The position numbers and the translations under genes are program-made. From Flavobacteriia bacterium (GTDB lineage Bacteria > Bacteroidota > Bacteroidia > Flavobacteriales_D > Crocinitomicaceae), in contig CANHQP010000039.1 of NCBI GenBank assembly GCA_947462925.1, positions 1 to 35,895 of the forward strand: DNA of 35,895 nt. The letters run 5' to 3'. Below, in pieces: positions 1 to 7,561 of this stretch (position 1 is its first letter; every line of letters starts with the position of its first letter). Under the pieces are notes generated by a model. That model saw only the letters and a list, made by a program, of their open reading frames with translations, made no database searches and was not told where the DNA came from.

Positions 1-150
1 TCACATGATGCATCAGTAGGATGGGATGGAACATATACACAAACCAAAGGAATCGTGATGGATGGAACGTATGTTTGGACCATCGAATTTAAGGTTACAC
101 AAACAAGTGAAAGAAAGAAAATACAAGGACATGTGAATGTGTTGAGATAG
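1..150 (+). CDS. C-terminal end of a secreted protein with T9SS type B (gliding-motility type) sorting domain; 5' partial
   Basis: Frame 1 is open from the window edge to TAG at 148-150, giving 49 residues. The tail contains WDGTYTQTKG, then VMDGTYVWTIEFK, and ends GHVNVLR. This fits the end of the CHU_C / gliding-motility-associated C-terminal domain (TIGR04131 type), whose members have W-[DN]-G-x-Y, then DGTY[VFW]W and a final G-H-V-x-[VL]-x-R. That domain directs export through the type IX system and is cleaved or anchored at the surface. The cargo part lies outside the window, so its function cannot be given. A terminator follows 15 bases after the stop. Confidence 0.8.
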   Translation, partial: SHDASVGWDGTYTQTKGIVMDGTYVWTIEFKVTQTSERKKIQGHVNVLR

Positions 151-165
151 AATAAATTCAAAATC

Positions 166-199
166 AAAAAAGCCGATGCAGTTGTGTATCGGCTTTTTT
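166..199 (+). terminator. Intrinsic terminator after the T9SS cargo gene
   Basis: AGCCGAT at 171-177 pairs perfectly with ATCGGCT at 188-194 around a 10-base loop. A flanking run of A (166-170) pairs with the T tract (195-199), so the stem extends to 12 bp and could work in both directions. Confidence 0.85.
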
Positions 200-283
200 A
201 TTATTAAGAGTTATTAACGAAATCACTTTAATTAAAAACCAATAAATAGCTTTATCAAGCTTAATTTAGTTTAATTTCGCTTT

Positions 284-781
284 TTGAAATTATCACAAAC
301 CAAAAACAAATTTGTGAAAGATAAAATCATCATCGGAAGAAAAGATAAGGCAGATTTACCAAGTTTGCATTTACATAATGTGGCAGTAAAAATTGATAGC
401 GGAGCATACTCTTGTTCTATACATTGCGAATCTGTTGAAGAAATTGAAGTAAATGGAAAGCTTTTTCTAGAAGTGGTTTTTCTTGATAAAGAACACCCCA
501 AGTATACAGGCGAAAAGGTTAAGTTTGAAAATTTCAGAACAAAGAAAGTAAGAAGCTCAACAGGGTATCAACAAGAACGATATTTCGTTGAATTAGGTAT
601 CGTTTTATTTGACAATGAGTTCATCACTGATTTTTCTTTGACGAAAAGAAATGGGTTGAGAAATCCAATCCTATTAGGAAGAAAACTATTGAACAACAAT
701 TTTGTAATCGATACATGTTTTACAAACTTATCATTCAGAAAAAAGCAACAAAAATTAAGAAAAATTAAAGACACATTATAA
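284..781 (+). CDS. RimB-like retropepsin-type aspartic protease (ATP-dependent zinc protease family, PF05618)
   Basis: The 165-residue product carries IIIGRKDKADLP, then VKIDSGAYSCSIH, where DSGA matches the retropepsin catalytic D-[ST]-G-A motif. The late part, GLRNPILLGRKLLNNNFVID, matches the GR-x-L end of the family. Homologues sit beside rimK; Pseudomonas RimB is reported to trim glutamate tails from ribosomal protein S6. Here the stop codon directly abuts the rimK ATG, so the genes are cotranscribed. The reading frame offers no ATG start: it begins at TTG 284 or GTG 314. An imperfect -7 box (TAATTTCG, 272-279) would start transcription close to 284, which favours GTG 314 (155 residues). 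A taa at 272-274 closes the frame upstream. Confidence 0.82.
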   Translation: MKLSQTKNKFVKDKIIIGRKDKADLPSLHLHNVAVKIDSGAYSCSIHCESVEEIEVNGKLFLEVVFLDKEHPKYTGEKVKFENFRTKKVRSSTGYQQERYFVELGIVLFDNEFITDFSLTKRNGLRNPILLGRKLLNNNFVIDTCFTNLSFRKKQQKLRKIKDTL

Positions 782-1660
782 ATGAAAATTGCCATTTTAT
801 CTCGAAACTCAAATTTGTACTCAACAAGAAGATTGGTTGAAGCCGCAGAAGCTGCAGGACACGAAGCGCATGTGATTGACCATTTGAGATGTAATATTGA
901 AATTGAACAAAAAGGTCCATCGCTGTTTTATCAAGACAATTATTTAGAAGGATTTGATGCAGTAATTCCTAGAATTGGAGCGTCTGTTACTTTTTACGGA
1001 ACAGCGGTAGTTCGTCAATTCGAAATGATGAACGTTTTCACGGCTGTGGGTTCTCGTGGAATTGTACATTCAAGAGATAAACTTCGTTGCTTACAGGTCC
1101 TTTCTAAAGAAGGAATTGGACTTCCTAAAACAGTTTTTACCAATTATTCAAGAAACGTTGAACATGTTGTTGAATCTGCAGGAGGCGCACCAGTTGTTTT
1201 GAAATTATTGGAGGGAACACAAGGATTAGGCGTCGTTTTGGCTGAAAATCAAAATGCAGCACAATCGGTTTTGGAAGCATTCAATGGTTTGAAAGCTAGG
1301 GTAATCGTTCAGGAATTTATCCGTGAAGCAAAAGGTGCTGACATACGTGCATTTATTGTAGATGGAGAAGTTGTTGGAGCGATGAAACGACAAGGAAAAG
1401 AAGGTGAATTTCGATCTAATTTACATCGTGGTGGTTCTTCCAGAATCATTGAATTGACGGAAGAAGAAAAAGATGTTGCCATTCGTGCTGCAAGTGCTGT
1501 TGGATTAGGAATTGCTGGTGTTGATATGCTTCAATCCGAAAGAGGTCCATTGGTGTTAGAAGTTAATTCTTCGCCAGGTTTGGAAGGAATTGAGCGTACT
1601 ACGCACAACGATATCGCTGGAAAAATCATTCAGTATATCGAGAAAAACGTAAAAAAATAG
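782..1660 (+). CDS. rimK: RimK-family alpha-L-glutamate ligase (ATP-grasp)
   Basis: This 292-residue ATP-grasp ligase has the RimK length and motifs. The N-terminal fold begins [20 protein letters not shown], followed by [21 protein letters not shown]. The nucleotide-binding part includes [21 protein letters not shown] and [16 protein letters not shown], and the magnesium-binding end is EVNSSPG at residues 260-266. RimK adds glutamates to the C terminus of ribosomal protein S6 (RpsF) in proteobacteria. The Bacteroidota substrate is not shown by the sequence and could be S6 or another peptide. The gene starts immediately after the retropepsin stop codon and is followed 27 bases later by a deacylase gene, so a modifying and a reversing activity appear to be encoded together. 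Confidence 0.92.
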   Translation: MKIAILSRNSNLYSTRRLVEAAEAAGHEAHVIDHLRCNIEIEQKGPSLFYQDNYLEGFDAVIPRIGASVTFYGTAVVRQFEMMNVFTAVGSRGIVHSRDKLRCLQVLSKEGIGLPKTVFTNYSRNVEHVVESAGGAPVVLKLLEGTQGLGVVLAENQNAAQSVLEAFNGLKARVIVQEFIREAKGADIRAFIVDGEVVGAMKRQGKEGEFRSNLHRGGSSRIIELTEEEKDVAIRAASAVGLGIAGVDMLQSERGPLVLEVNSSPGLEGIERTTHNDIAGKIIQYIEKNVKK

Positions 1661-1687
1661 TAGTTCTAATCTTAATTGATTTGACTG

Positions 1688-2686
1688 ATGCAAAAACATA
1701 AAAAACTGGTAATTTTAGGTCATGAAATTCTTCCTGGTAGGGGAGCAGAATTGAATTTAGATGTAGCAAAATTGCATACAAGCACGCCGATTCAGGTTCC
1801 TGTAATTGTGCATCGCGCCAAAAATGACGGACCGACTTTATTACTCATGGCTGGAATGCACGGTGATGAAATCAATGGTATGGAAATCATTCGTCGTGTC
1901 ATTCGAAAAGGGTGGAATAGACCCAATGCAGGAACGGTAATTTGTATTCCAGTTTTTAATATTTTTGGTTTTCTAAACGTATCACGAGAATTGCCAGATG
2001 GTCGAGATTTAAATCGAAGCTTTCCTGGCTCAAATTCTGGTTCTTTGGCCAGTCAGTTTGCTTATCATTTCATGAAAGAAATCGCGCCAGTTGTTGATTA
2101 TGTGATTGACTTTCATACTGGTTCAGCGCAAAGAAACAATTTTTCCCAAATCAGATGTGTGTTCTCAGACGAAGAAAGTTTGGCCTTGGCTCAAGTTTTT
2201 AATCCGCCATTTATCATTCATTCGAGTTACATTTCGAAGTCGATTCGAGAATCAATGAACAAGCGCAAAAAGAAAATTTTGCTTTTCGAAGGCGGAAAAA
2301 CCAATTCCATTGAAGAAAAAGTAGTGAATGAAGGTTTGGATGGCATCAAACGCATGTTGGAACATTTGCAAATGCGCACGTTTAAATTCGACAACAGTTT
2401 GAACCGCGAACCCATTTACATCAAAAACTCAAGATGGATCAGAGCTTCTCACGCTGGAATGTTTTGCTTGATGGTTGAAAATGGAGCGCAAGTTTCTGTT
2501 GGTACCGTGTTGGGAATCATCACCGATCCTTTTGGGAAAATCGAGCGAAAAGTGAAATCCACCATTGATGGATTTGTGTTTTGTGTCAACGAAACGCCAG
2601 TTGTAAACAAAGGCGACGCACTTTTCCATGTCGGACAAGCGATTGAAAATCCAATTGTGCCAGATTACCAAGAATTATATATTTGA
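1688..2686 (+). CDS. Succinylglutamate desuccinylase / aspartoacylase family zinc hydrolase
   Basis: The product has 332 residues. The zinc site of the M14-like AstE/AspA family is visible as GMHGDEINGMEI (H and E ligands), followed by LPDGRDLNRSFPG with the substrate-binding DLNR, and DFHTGSAQ with the third ligand His. The C-terminal third (from about residue 240) resembles the biotinyl/lipoyl-like beta domain of this family (GTVLGIITDPFG, STIDGFVF, VNKGDALFHVG). The family removes acyl groups from the alpha-amines of glutamate or aspartate. Clustering with RimK and the protease suggests it acts on a glutamylated product, which is inference. It converges with the minus-strand methyltransferase gene across 22 bases. 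Confidence 0.88.
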   Translation: MQKHKKLVILGHEILPGRGAELNLDVAKLHTSTPIQVPVIVHRAKNDGPTLLLMAGMHGDEINGMEIIRRVIRKGWNRPNAGTVICIPVFNIFGFLNVSRELPDGRDLNRSFPGSNSGSLASQFAYHFMKEIAPVVDYVIDFHTGSAQRNNFSQIRCVFSDEESLALAQVFNPPFIIHSSYISKSIRESMNKRKKKILLFEGGKTNSIEEKVVNEGLDGIKRMLEHLQMRTFKFDNSLNREPIYIKNSRWIRASHAGMFCLMVENGAQVSVGTVLGIITDPFGKIERKVKSTIDGFVFCVNETPVVNKGDALFHVGQAIENPIVPDYQELYI

Positions 2687-2708
2687 TTGAAATCGCTGGA
2701 TTTCTTAC

Positions 2709-3188
2709 TTACAAATTATGATGCGGAGGCAATTCAGTAGGGATTTTCGTCACGCGATCATTCAACACGATACTTCCAGTCACTGCAACATTCAAAGAAG
2801 AATTCCCAGGTAGTCGAACCAAATAATGACACCTCGATTTCACATCTTCTGGTAAACCAAAATCTTCCGAACCCAACAAATAAATCGCTCTTTTTGGATG
2901 TTCAAATTCTCCCAAAGGAATCGCAGTTTCGTCAATTTCAATGCCAACCAATCTGCAATCATAAGGAATATTGTTCAGCAAATCCTCAAATTCATCGTAG
3001 TGAAACAAAGGAATACGCGACCAAGCTCTAACTACATCTGAAGTCTGCTTTTTGTACTTTTTTCCAACCGTGAAAATGTAACTTGCCCCAAGCACAAACG
3101 CCGAACGCCACAAAGTTCCAATATTGTGTTCCGTTTTGTGTTTATAAATTCCAATAGCGCAATAACCCTGAGTATTTTTGGTTTTCAT
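2709..3188 (-). CDS. TrmH/SpoU-family RNA 2'-O-methyltransferase
   Basis: A 159-residue SPOUT-fold methyltransferase. Motif 1 is KTEHNIGTLWRSAFVLGA, with the N-x-G-x-x-x-R arrangement including the catalytic Arg. Motif 2 is YLLGSEDFGLPEDV and motif 3 is RLPGNSSLNVAVTGSIVLND; together they form the knotted SAM site. The family methylates the ribose 2'-OH of tRNA or rRNA; the target cannot be told from the sequence. The length is that of the short single-domain members without an N-terminal substrate-binding extension. The ATG (complement of 3186-3188) lies only four bases after a TAttTTTG box, so the mRNA may be leaderless. Confidence 0.88.
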   Translation of the reverse strand: MKTKNTQGYCAIGIYKHKTEHNIGTLWRSAFVLGASYIFTVGKKYKKQTSDVVRAWSRIPLFHYDEFEDLLNNIPYDCRLVGIEIDETAIPLGEFEHPKRAIYLLGSEDFGLPEDVKSRCHYLVRLPGNSSLNVAVTGSIVLNDRVTKIPTELPPHHNL

Positions 3189-3192
3189 AGCA

Positions 3193-3200
3193 CAAAAATA
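3193..3200 (-). promoter_or_regulatory. Bacteroidota -7 box (TATTTTTG) for the TrmH-family gene
   Basis: On the minus strand this reads TATTTTTG, an exact TAnnTTTG match. It ends four bases before the ATG, implying a leaderless or nearly leaderless transcript. No TTG is present at the usual -33 distance. Confidence 0.5.
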
Positions 3201-3239
3201 ACAGTAATTTTATAAAAGACCCGCTTCATTAAAAGAGAA

Positions 3240-3480
3240 CAAGATTTTAGGACATCAGGATTTTAGGACACATTGCTGCGCAACTTTAAGACTTTAATTT
3301 TTCGTTGTTACTTCATAACTTTTAAATTAAATTCTAAATAAAACAAAAATCAAAAGTCTTAATATCTTCAGTCTAATGTCTATTGTCCTTCGTCTTTCGT
3401 CTAATGTCTTCAGTCTATTGTCTTAAAATCATAATATCTTAACATCTTAATATCTTATCATCCAATTCTAACTTATTTAA
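3240..3480. repeat. Non-coding stretch of degenerate nested repeats
   Basis: The 318-base gap 3189-3506 holds no gene. It contains a direct repeat GATTTTAGGACA (3243-3254 and 3258-3269). A perfect inverted pair TTAAGACTTT (3286-3295) / AAAGTCTTAA (3353-3362) follows. About 100 bases of short variants of GTCTAATGTCT / GTCTATTGTCT and of ATCTTAATATCTT run to 3460. The run TGTCTTAAAATC near 3419-3430 is nearly the complement of the first repeat, so the whole could fold into a long imperfect hairpin. No function is evident. Confidence 0.6.
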
Positions 3481-3482
3481 AA

Positions 3483-3490
3483 TATTTTTG
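3483..3490 (+). promoter_or_regulatory. -7 box (TATTTTTG) for the O-methyltransferase gene
   Basis: Exact TAnnTTTG match 16 bases before the ATG at 3507. A clear TTG at -33 was not found. Confidence 0.5.
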
Positions 3491-3506
3491 TAAAAAAAAC
3501 AATCAC

Positions 3507-4154
3507 ATGGAATTCATCGATGAGAAATTAGACCAATACGTTTGCAACCACACTGACAAAGAATCGGAATTACTGTACGAATTAAATCGTCAGACGCACA
3601 TTCGTGTCTTGAATTCACGCATGCTGAGTGGACAATTTCAAGGGCGATTATTGAGTATGATTGCGCACATGATCAAACCTCAAAACATTTTGGAAATTGG
3701 CACTTATACAGGATATTCCGCTTTGTGTTTTTGGGAAGGTTTGGCTGAAAATGGAAAAATCACGACCATTGATATCAATGAAGAATTAGAAGATTTTGTG
3801 CGCGAATTTATTCAAAAAGCTGGTGCTGAAAAGCAAGTAAATTATGTGATTGGAGACGCCATGCAATTGATTCCCAAAATGAATGAAGAATTTGATTTGG
3901 TTTTCATCGATGCCGACAAAGAAAATTATTGCCATTACTATGATTTGGTTTTTGATAAAGTAAAAGTCGGTGGCTATATTCTCGCCGACAATGTTTTATG
4001 GTCTGGGAAAGTGGTTGGAGAATACGAAAAAGCAGACAAAGACACCAAAATTTTGATGGATTACAACCGTAAAATCAATGATGATCCAAGAGTAGAGAAC
4101 ATCTTACTGCCGATTCGCGACGGATTGATGTTGGCTAGGAAAATTGCTGAGTAG
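3507..4154 (+). CDS. SAM-dependent O-methyltransferase (Methyltransf_3 family)
   Basis: The 215-residue product has the class I methyltransferase signature ILEIGTYTGYSALCFWEGL (SAM-binding glycine loop), then ITTIDINEE with the acidic residue that binds the SAM ribose. The family-specific FDLVFIDADKENYCHYYDL and GGYILADNVLWSGKV follow. The D-A-D-K and D-N residues match the metal-binding site of catechol/caffeoyl-CoA O-methyltransferases. Length is normal for bacterial members. The bacterial substrate is usually unknown. It has its own promoter box and precedes the threonine aldolase gene, which also has one, so the two are probably separate units. Confidence 0.9.
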   Translation: MEFIDEKLDQYVCNHTDKESELLYELNRQTHIRVLNSRMLSGQFQGRLLSMIAHMIKPQNILEIGTYTGYSALCFWEGLAENGKITTIDINEELEDFVREFIQKAGAEKQVNYVIGDAMQLIPKMNEEFDLVFIDADKENYCHYYDLVFDKVKVGGYILADNVLWSGKVVGEYEKADKDTKILMDYNRKINDDPRVENILLPIRDGLMLARKIAE

Positions 4155-4169
4155 AATTGTTTATTTTTG
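4144..4169 (+). promoter_or_regulatory. Promoter for the threonine aldolase gene (TTG and TATTTTTG)
   Basis: TAttTTTG at 4162-4169 is an exact -7 match, 28 bases before the ATG at 4198. TTG at 4144-4146 is 15 bases upstream, closer than the usual 17-23. The promoter overlaps the end of the preceding gene. Confidence 0.55.
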
Positions 4170-4197
4170 TAAAACTAAATATTAACATCCAATTTCC

Positions 4198-5217
4198 ATG
4201 ATAGATTTCCGCAGCGACACAGTAACCAAACCAACACCAGCCATGCGTGAAGCAATGTTTTCCGCGCCTGTTGGCGATGACGTTTTTCAAGAAGATCCGA
4301 CGGTGAATTTGTTGCAAGAAAAAGCAGCTGAAATGTTTGGAATGGAAGCAGCACTTTTTTGCAGTTCTGGTACGCAAACCAATCAAATTGCGATCAATGT
4401 GCACGTGAAACCTGGAGGCGAAATCATTTGTAATGAAGAAAGTCACATCTACAAATATGAAGGTGGTGGAATTGCGAAAAACTCTGGCGCTTCAGTTCGA
4501 CTTTTACCTGGAGATCGCGGAAGAATTACACAAGAACAAATTGCGCAATGGGTCAATCCTGATGATGTACATTTTCCTGTAACTGAATTGATTGCCCTTG
4601 AAGACACATTTAATCGAGGTGGTGGAGCGATTTACGATTTTGCAGAAATTCAAAAAATTCGAAAATTTGCTTTAGAACAAAATATTCCTTTGCACATCGA
4701 CGGTGCAAGATTATTCAATGCCTTGGTTGAGAATAATGTGCCAATAAAAACATACGCGGCGCAATTCGATTCAATTTCAATTTGTTTGTCGAAAGGTTTA
4801 GGCGCTCCTGTTGGTTCATTGTTGCTAGGAAAAGCAGATTTCATCAAAAAAGCACGACGTGTACGTAAAGTCATGGGTGGAGGAATGCGACAAGCTGGAT
4901 TTTTGGCTGCCGCAGGAATTTATGCAATTGAAAACAATGTGTTGCGCTTGAAAGAAGACCACCAAAAAGCAAAAATGCTTGAAAGTGCGTTGCTGAACTG
5001 TGCTTGGGTAGAAACCGTTGTGCCTGTGGAAACAAATATCGTTGTCGCAATCTTAAAAGATGCAAGCAAACGAGATGCAATCATTCAAGAATTCAAAGAG
5101 TTGGGCGTTTTGATCATGGCTTTTGGCCCTGGAATGTTGCGCATGGTCACACATTTAGATATTACTGATTCGCAATTGGAACAAACATTGGAAGTAATTG
5201 CAAAAGTCAAAGCATGA
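4198..5217 (+). CDS. ltaE: Low-specificity L-threonine aldolase
   Basis: The 339-residue PLP enzyme begins MIDFRSDTVTKPTPAMREAM, typical of threonine aldolases. PVGDDVFQEDPTVNLLQEKA and LFCSSGTQTNQIAI then provide the cofactor phosphate site. ALEDTFNRGGGAIYD and HIDGARLFNA precede the Schiff-base lysine in LSKGLGAPVGS (K199). It cleaves L-threonine or allo-threonine to glycine and acetaldehyde in the cytosol. Length and motif order are complete. The stop overlaps the next gene's start by four bases (ATGA), so the secreted-protein gene downstream is translationally coupled to it, although a functional link is not obvious. Confidence 0.93.
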   Translation: MIDFRSDTVTKPTPAMREAMFSAPVGDDVFQEDPTVNLLQEKAAEMFGMEAALFCSSGTQTNQIAINVHVKPGGEIICNEESHIYKYEGGGIAKNSGASVRLLPGDRGRITQEQIAQWVNPDDVHFPVTELIALEDTFNRGGGAIYDFAEIQKIRKFALEQNIPLHIDGARLFNALVENNVPIKTYAAQFDSISICLSKGLGAPVGSLLLGKADFIKKARRVRKVMGGGMRQAGFLAAAGIYAIENNVLRLKEDHQKAKMLESALLNCAWVETVVPVETNIVVAILKDASKRDAIIQEFKELGVLIMAFGPGMLRMVTHLDITDSQLEQTLEVIAKVKA

Positions 5218-6299
5218 GTTTGATTAAGTTCAGATTAAGTCTCGCATTTTTGTTGATTTCAACAGGGATTTTCGCGCAGAATATCAGAGAATGGTCTGAT
5301 CAAAGATTGACTTTGTTAGATTTTCAAGGAGATGTTATCAGTGGAATTCCCTTGGATTTTAAGTACGACATTGAATACAAACTCAAAAAGCAAAAAATTG
5401 AGAAAACAAGGCACGTACATTTTGAAGCTATAGCGATTTTTAAACCTGAAGAATCTTGGATAAAAAACGATTCTTTGAAAGATTTGAGATTGCAATATTG
5501 CAACGTTTTGTTTGATTTCGTTGAATATTATGCCAGAAAATCGGAAGGCAAAGCCAATATGCATGTTTTGATTTCTGAAGTGAAACGCAAAACATTGGAA
5601 GAATTGAATGATGCCATTGCGGTCATTTCAGCGGAGACAAAACAGGGAACTTACAAACCAAAAATAGATTATTGGGAAAAACACATTGACAGCATTTTGA
5701 GAATTATAGTGTCTAATGAAATTCCAAATTATCATTTAGATAAACTTTCCATGGGATATTATTTGGGAGCATCTTACGTTTCATTGAGCGGAAATTTGGG
5801 AAAACAATTTTCCTCACCAGTTGCGTTTTGTAACGGATTGTATTTCACTTGGAACCGATGGATGTATGCCTATCAAATGAATGTTTTGGGGAATTCTAAA
5901 CCATCGAAAGCTTATTACGACGAGTACAATCAATTTGGTGATACAGCGAGATTTAAATTAACGCATCACTATTTGTTTGTCGGCTATCAAATTGTGCAAA
6001 GGCCTAGATTTTCAATCACACCTTTTGCAGGTTTTAGCACGCTAAAAATGATCATGGTGGACAATGATATCAATAATAAGAAATACAACGATCCGCTAAA
6101 AGGTTCTGTTTTAGTTGGTTTGGGAATGGATTTCAAGTCTAAACCATTTTACCAAAACAATAATGCGATGTTTCGATATGGGATTTCACTGCGTACTGGA
6201 TATTCGCCTTACAAATATTTGCCGAAGATGAGCGGAAATTGTCTAACTTTCAGTCTCGGAATCAGCTTTTTTATGGACACCGTAAAGAATTATTTATGA
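5214..6299 (+). CDS. Secreted protein, DUF922-like N-terminal part with possible outer-membrane beta-barrel end
   Basis: The 361-residue product has a signal peptide ending about STGIFAQ (residues 1-22). The next 120 residues start with REWSDQRLTLLDFQG and continue to FDFVEYYARKSEG. This resembles the Bacteroidota DUF922 pattern (L-x-x-x-DFxG ... HEQxHFDxxExxAR), but the HEQxH-type residues are replaced by YCNVL, so a metal site would be lost. From about residue 180 the sequence alternates aromatic and polar residues (YYLGASYVSLSG, YLFVGYQIV, FSLGISFFMD), as in outer-membrane strands. Its ATG overlaps the ltaE stop, and its own stop overlaps the lipoprotein start. The function is unknown and both domain readings are tentative. 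Confidence 0.7.
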   Translation: MSLIKFRLSLAFLLISTGIFAQNIREWSDQRLTLLDFQGDVISGIPLDFKYDIEYKLKKQKIEKTRHVHFEAIAIFKPEESWIKNDSLKDLRLQYCNVLFDFVEYYARKSEGKANMHVLISEVKRKTLEELNDAIAVISAETKQGTYKPKIDYWEKHIDSILRIIVSNEIPNYHLDKLSMGYYLGASYVSLSGNLGKQFSSPVAFCNGLYFTWNRWMYAYQMNVLGNSKPSKAYYDEYNQFGDTARFKLTHHYLFVGYQIVQRPRFSITPFAGFSTLKMIMVDNDINNKKYNDPLKGSVLVGLGMDFKSKPFYQNNNAMFRYGISLRTGYSPYKYLPKMSGNCLTFSLGISFFMDTVKNYL

Positions 6300-6946
6300 A
6301 GATTTGGTCAATTATAGTTGGTATTTCATTGCTCTTATTCGCGTGTAAAAACGAAAAAGAGGAAGTGGTGGATTTCAATTCGCTGTCCAAACCTTCAGGA
6401 AAAGACAATGTCGAAGATACAAGCAAGGTAAAAAATGCAGTTGTTGCAGGCTTGTTTTACGATTCAATTTCTAGTTTTTCGCAACAAATTATTGACAGCT
6501 TAGAATTTGATAAAAACTTGGTTTTTAAGTTAGATACTTTGATTTATCCAGACCGATTTGGTGCCTTGAAAGCGGAAAAATGGTATTTAAAAACCGCCAA
6601 AGATTCCTTGGTTTTCATACGTTGGGATTTCAAAAACAACGTCATGTCCAAAAACACTTTCTACAATTGGCTGGATTGCTACGGAGCAAAATGCAAAAGC
6701 ATCACAATTGGAAGCAAAGTCAGTTTTTCAAAACGAGCAACTTGCTTCTTTTTAGTAGATAAAACTTTGTTTTTCATTGAATCGGCGCAAAAAATGGACG
6801 GAGAGCGTTGGACAGCTGTTTTGTCTAACATCAGAGAAAATAAGAAGTTTGATTTTTTCATGCTTCAACAACCACGCGGAAAAGGAGTTTGGAATTCCAT
6901 CGACGACGAAGGAATATTGACACCAATAGAAATTTTACCTAATTAA
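6296..6946 (+). CDS. Putative lipoprotein of unknown function
   Basis: The frame is open from 6239, but the ATG at 6296 is preferred. It overlaps the previous stop (ATGA), and it places a lipoprotein signal at the very N terminus: MKIWSIIVGISLLLFACKNE, where LFAC is a lipobox with Cys17 as the lipidation site. The mature protein (about 200 residues) is mixed charged and aromatic, with strand-like segments such as DSLVFIRWDFKN and VSFSKRATCFFLVDKTLFFI. I do not recognise a family. Coupling to the preceding secreted protein suggests both act at the envelope. Confidence 0.75.
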   Translation: MKIWSIIVGISLLLFACKNEKEEVVDFNSLSKPSGKDNVEDTSKVKNAVVAGLFYDSISSFSQQIIDSLEFDKNLVFKLDTLIYPDRFGALKAEKWYLKTAKDSLVFIRWDFKNNVMSKNTFYNWLDCYGAKCKSITIGSKVSFSKRATCFFLVDKTLFFIESAQKMDGERWTAVLSNIRENKKFDFFMLQQPRGKGVWNSIDDEGILTPIEILPN

Positions 6947-6956
6947 AACAGACAAC

Positions 6957-7289
6957 ATGCAAATTGTAAACAGAGGATTTTTGACCATCAAACCGAAAAA
7001 ACCATTTTTTGATTGGGCGAACAACATAGATAAATCAGTTTCATTTTCAGAAGAAGACGAAGTGGAAGGCACCAATTTTTTGATTGAAGAAGATTTTTTC
7101 GAAATTGAGCCAATCTTAGAAAAACACTTCAAGAAAATCCTAAAAAATGAGTTGTCAATGATTTCAGAAGACGAATCCATTTGGCCTCCTATTTCCATGG
7201 AAACATTTTTGACATGGTTCGACGTAGATTTAGGAACCATTGTTTTTGATCTTGAAAAATCAGATTTGAAGCGAAGTAAGATTGATTGA
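6957..7289 (+). CDS. Small acidic hypothetical protein
   Basis: A 110-residue cytoplasmic-type protein without signal or membrane segments. It begins MQIVNRGFLTIKPKKPFFDW and is rich in Glu and Asp (for example SFSEEDEVEGTNF and IEEDFFEIEPILEKHFKKIL). Codon use matches its neighbours, and it starts ten bases after the lipoprotein stop, which supports it as real and cotranscribed. I do not recognise the family. Confidence 0.65.
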   Translation: MQIVNRGFLTIKPKKPFFDWANNIDKSVSFSEEDEVEGTNFLIEEDFFEIEPILEKHFKKILKNELSMISEDESIWPPISMETFLTWFDVDLGTIVFDLEKSDLKRSKID

Positions 7290-7344
7290 TTTTAGATTCA
7301 CTTCGTGGCTCACTTCGTCGGTGTTGGATGACTAGATTTATGGA

Positions 7345-7526
7345 TAATTGGACTTTCGAATCCTTGAATAATCTACGTTTATTGCTCATTCCAAAAATCT
7401 AATAATCCATTAATCTAACTATCTAAAGATAGCCATGGATGCACGGATTTGATGTGGATTAATATTTAATTGGGCTTTCGTTAGCCTTTGAAAATGAACG
7501 TTTGTCGCTCAATCCAAAAATCTAAT
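7345..7526 (+). repeat. Two diverged direct copies of a 59-60 bp non-coding repeat
   Basis: Copy 1 (7345-7403) and copy 2 (7467-7526) both start TAATTGG.CTTTCG, share ACGTTT.T.GCTCA.TCC in the middle, and end CCAAAAATCTAAT. They lie in the 272-base gap between the small acidic gene and the SRPBCC pseudogene, where I see no gene. Confidence 0.7.
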
Positions 7527-7561
7527 TAATTTTATATTCATGAAATTCAAAAAATAAAACC

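Noticed and set aside
6239..6295. Longer N terminus for the lipoprotein gene
   Set aside because: It would bury the lipobox behind 19 extra residues; the ATGA overlap at 6296 explains the start better.
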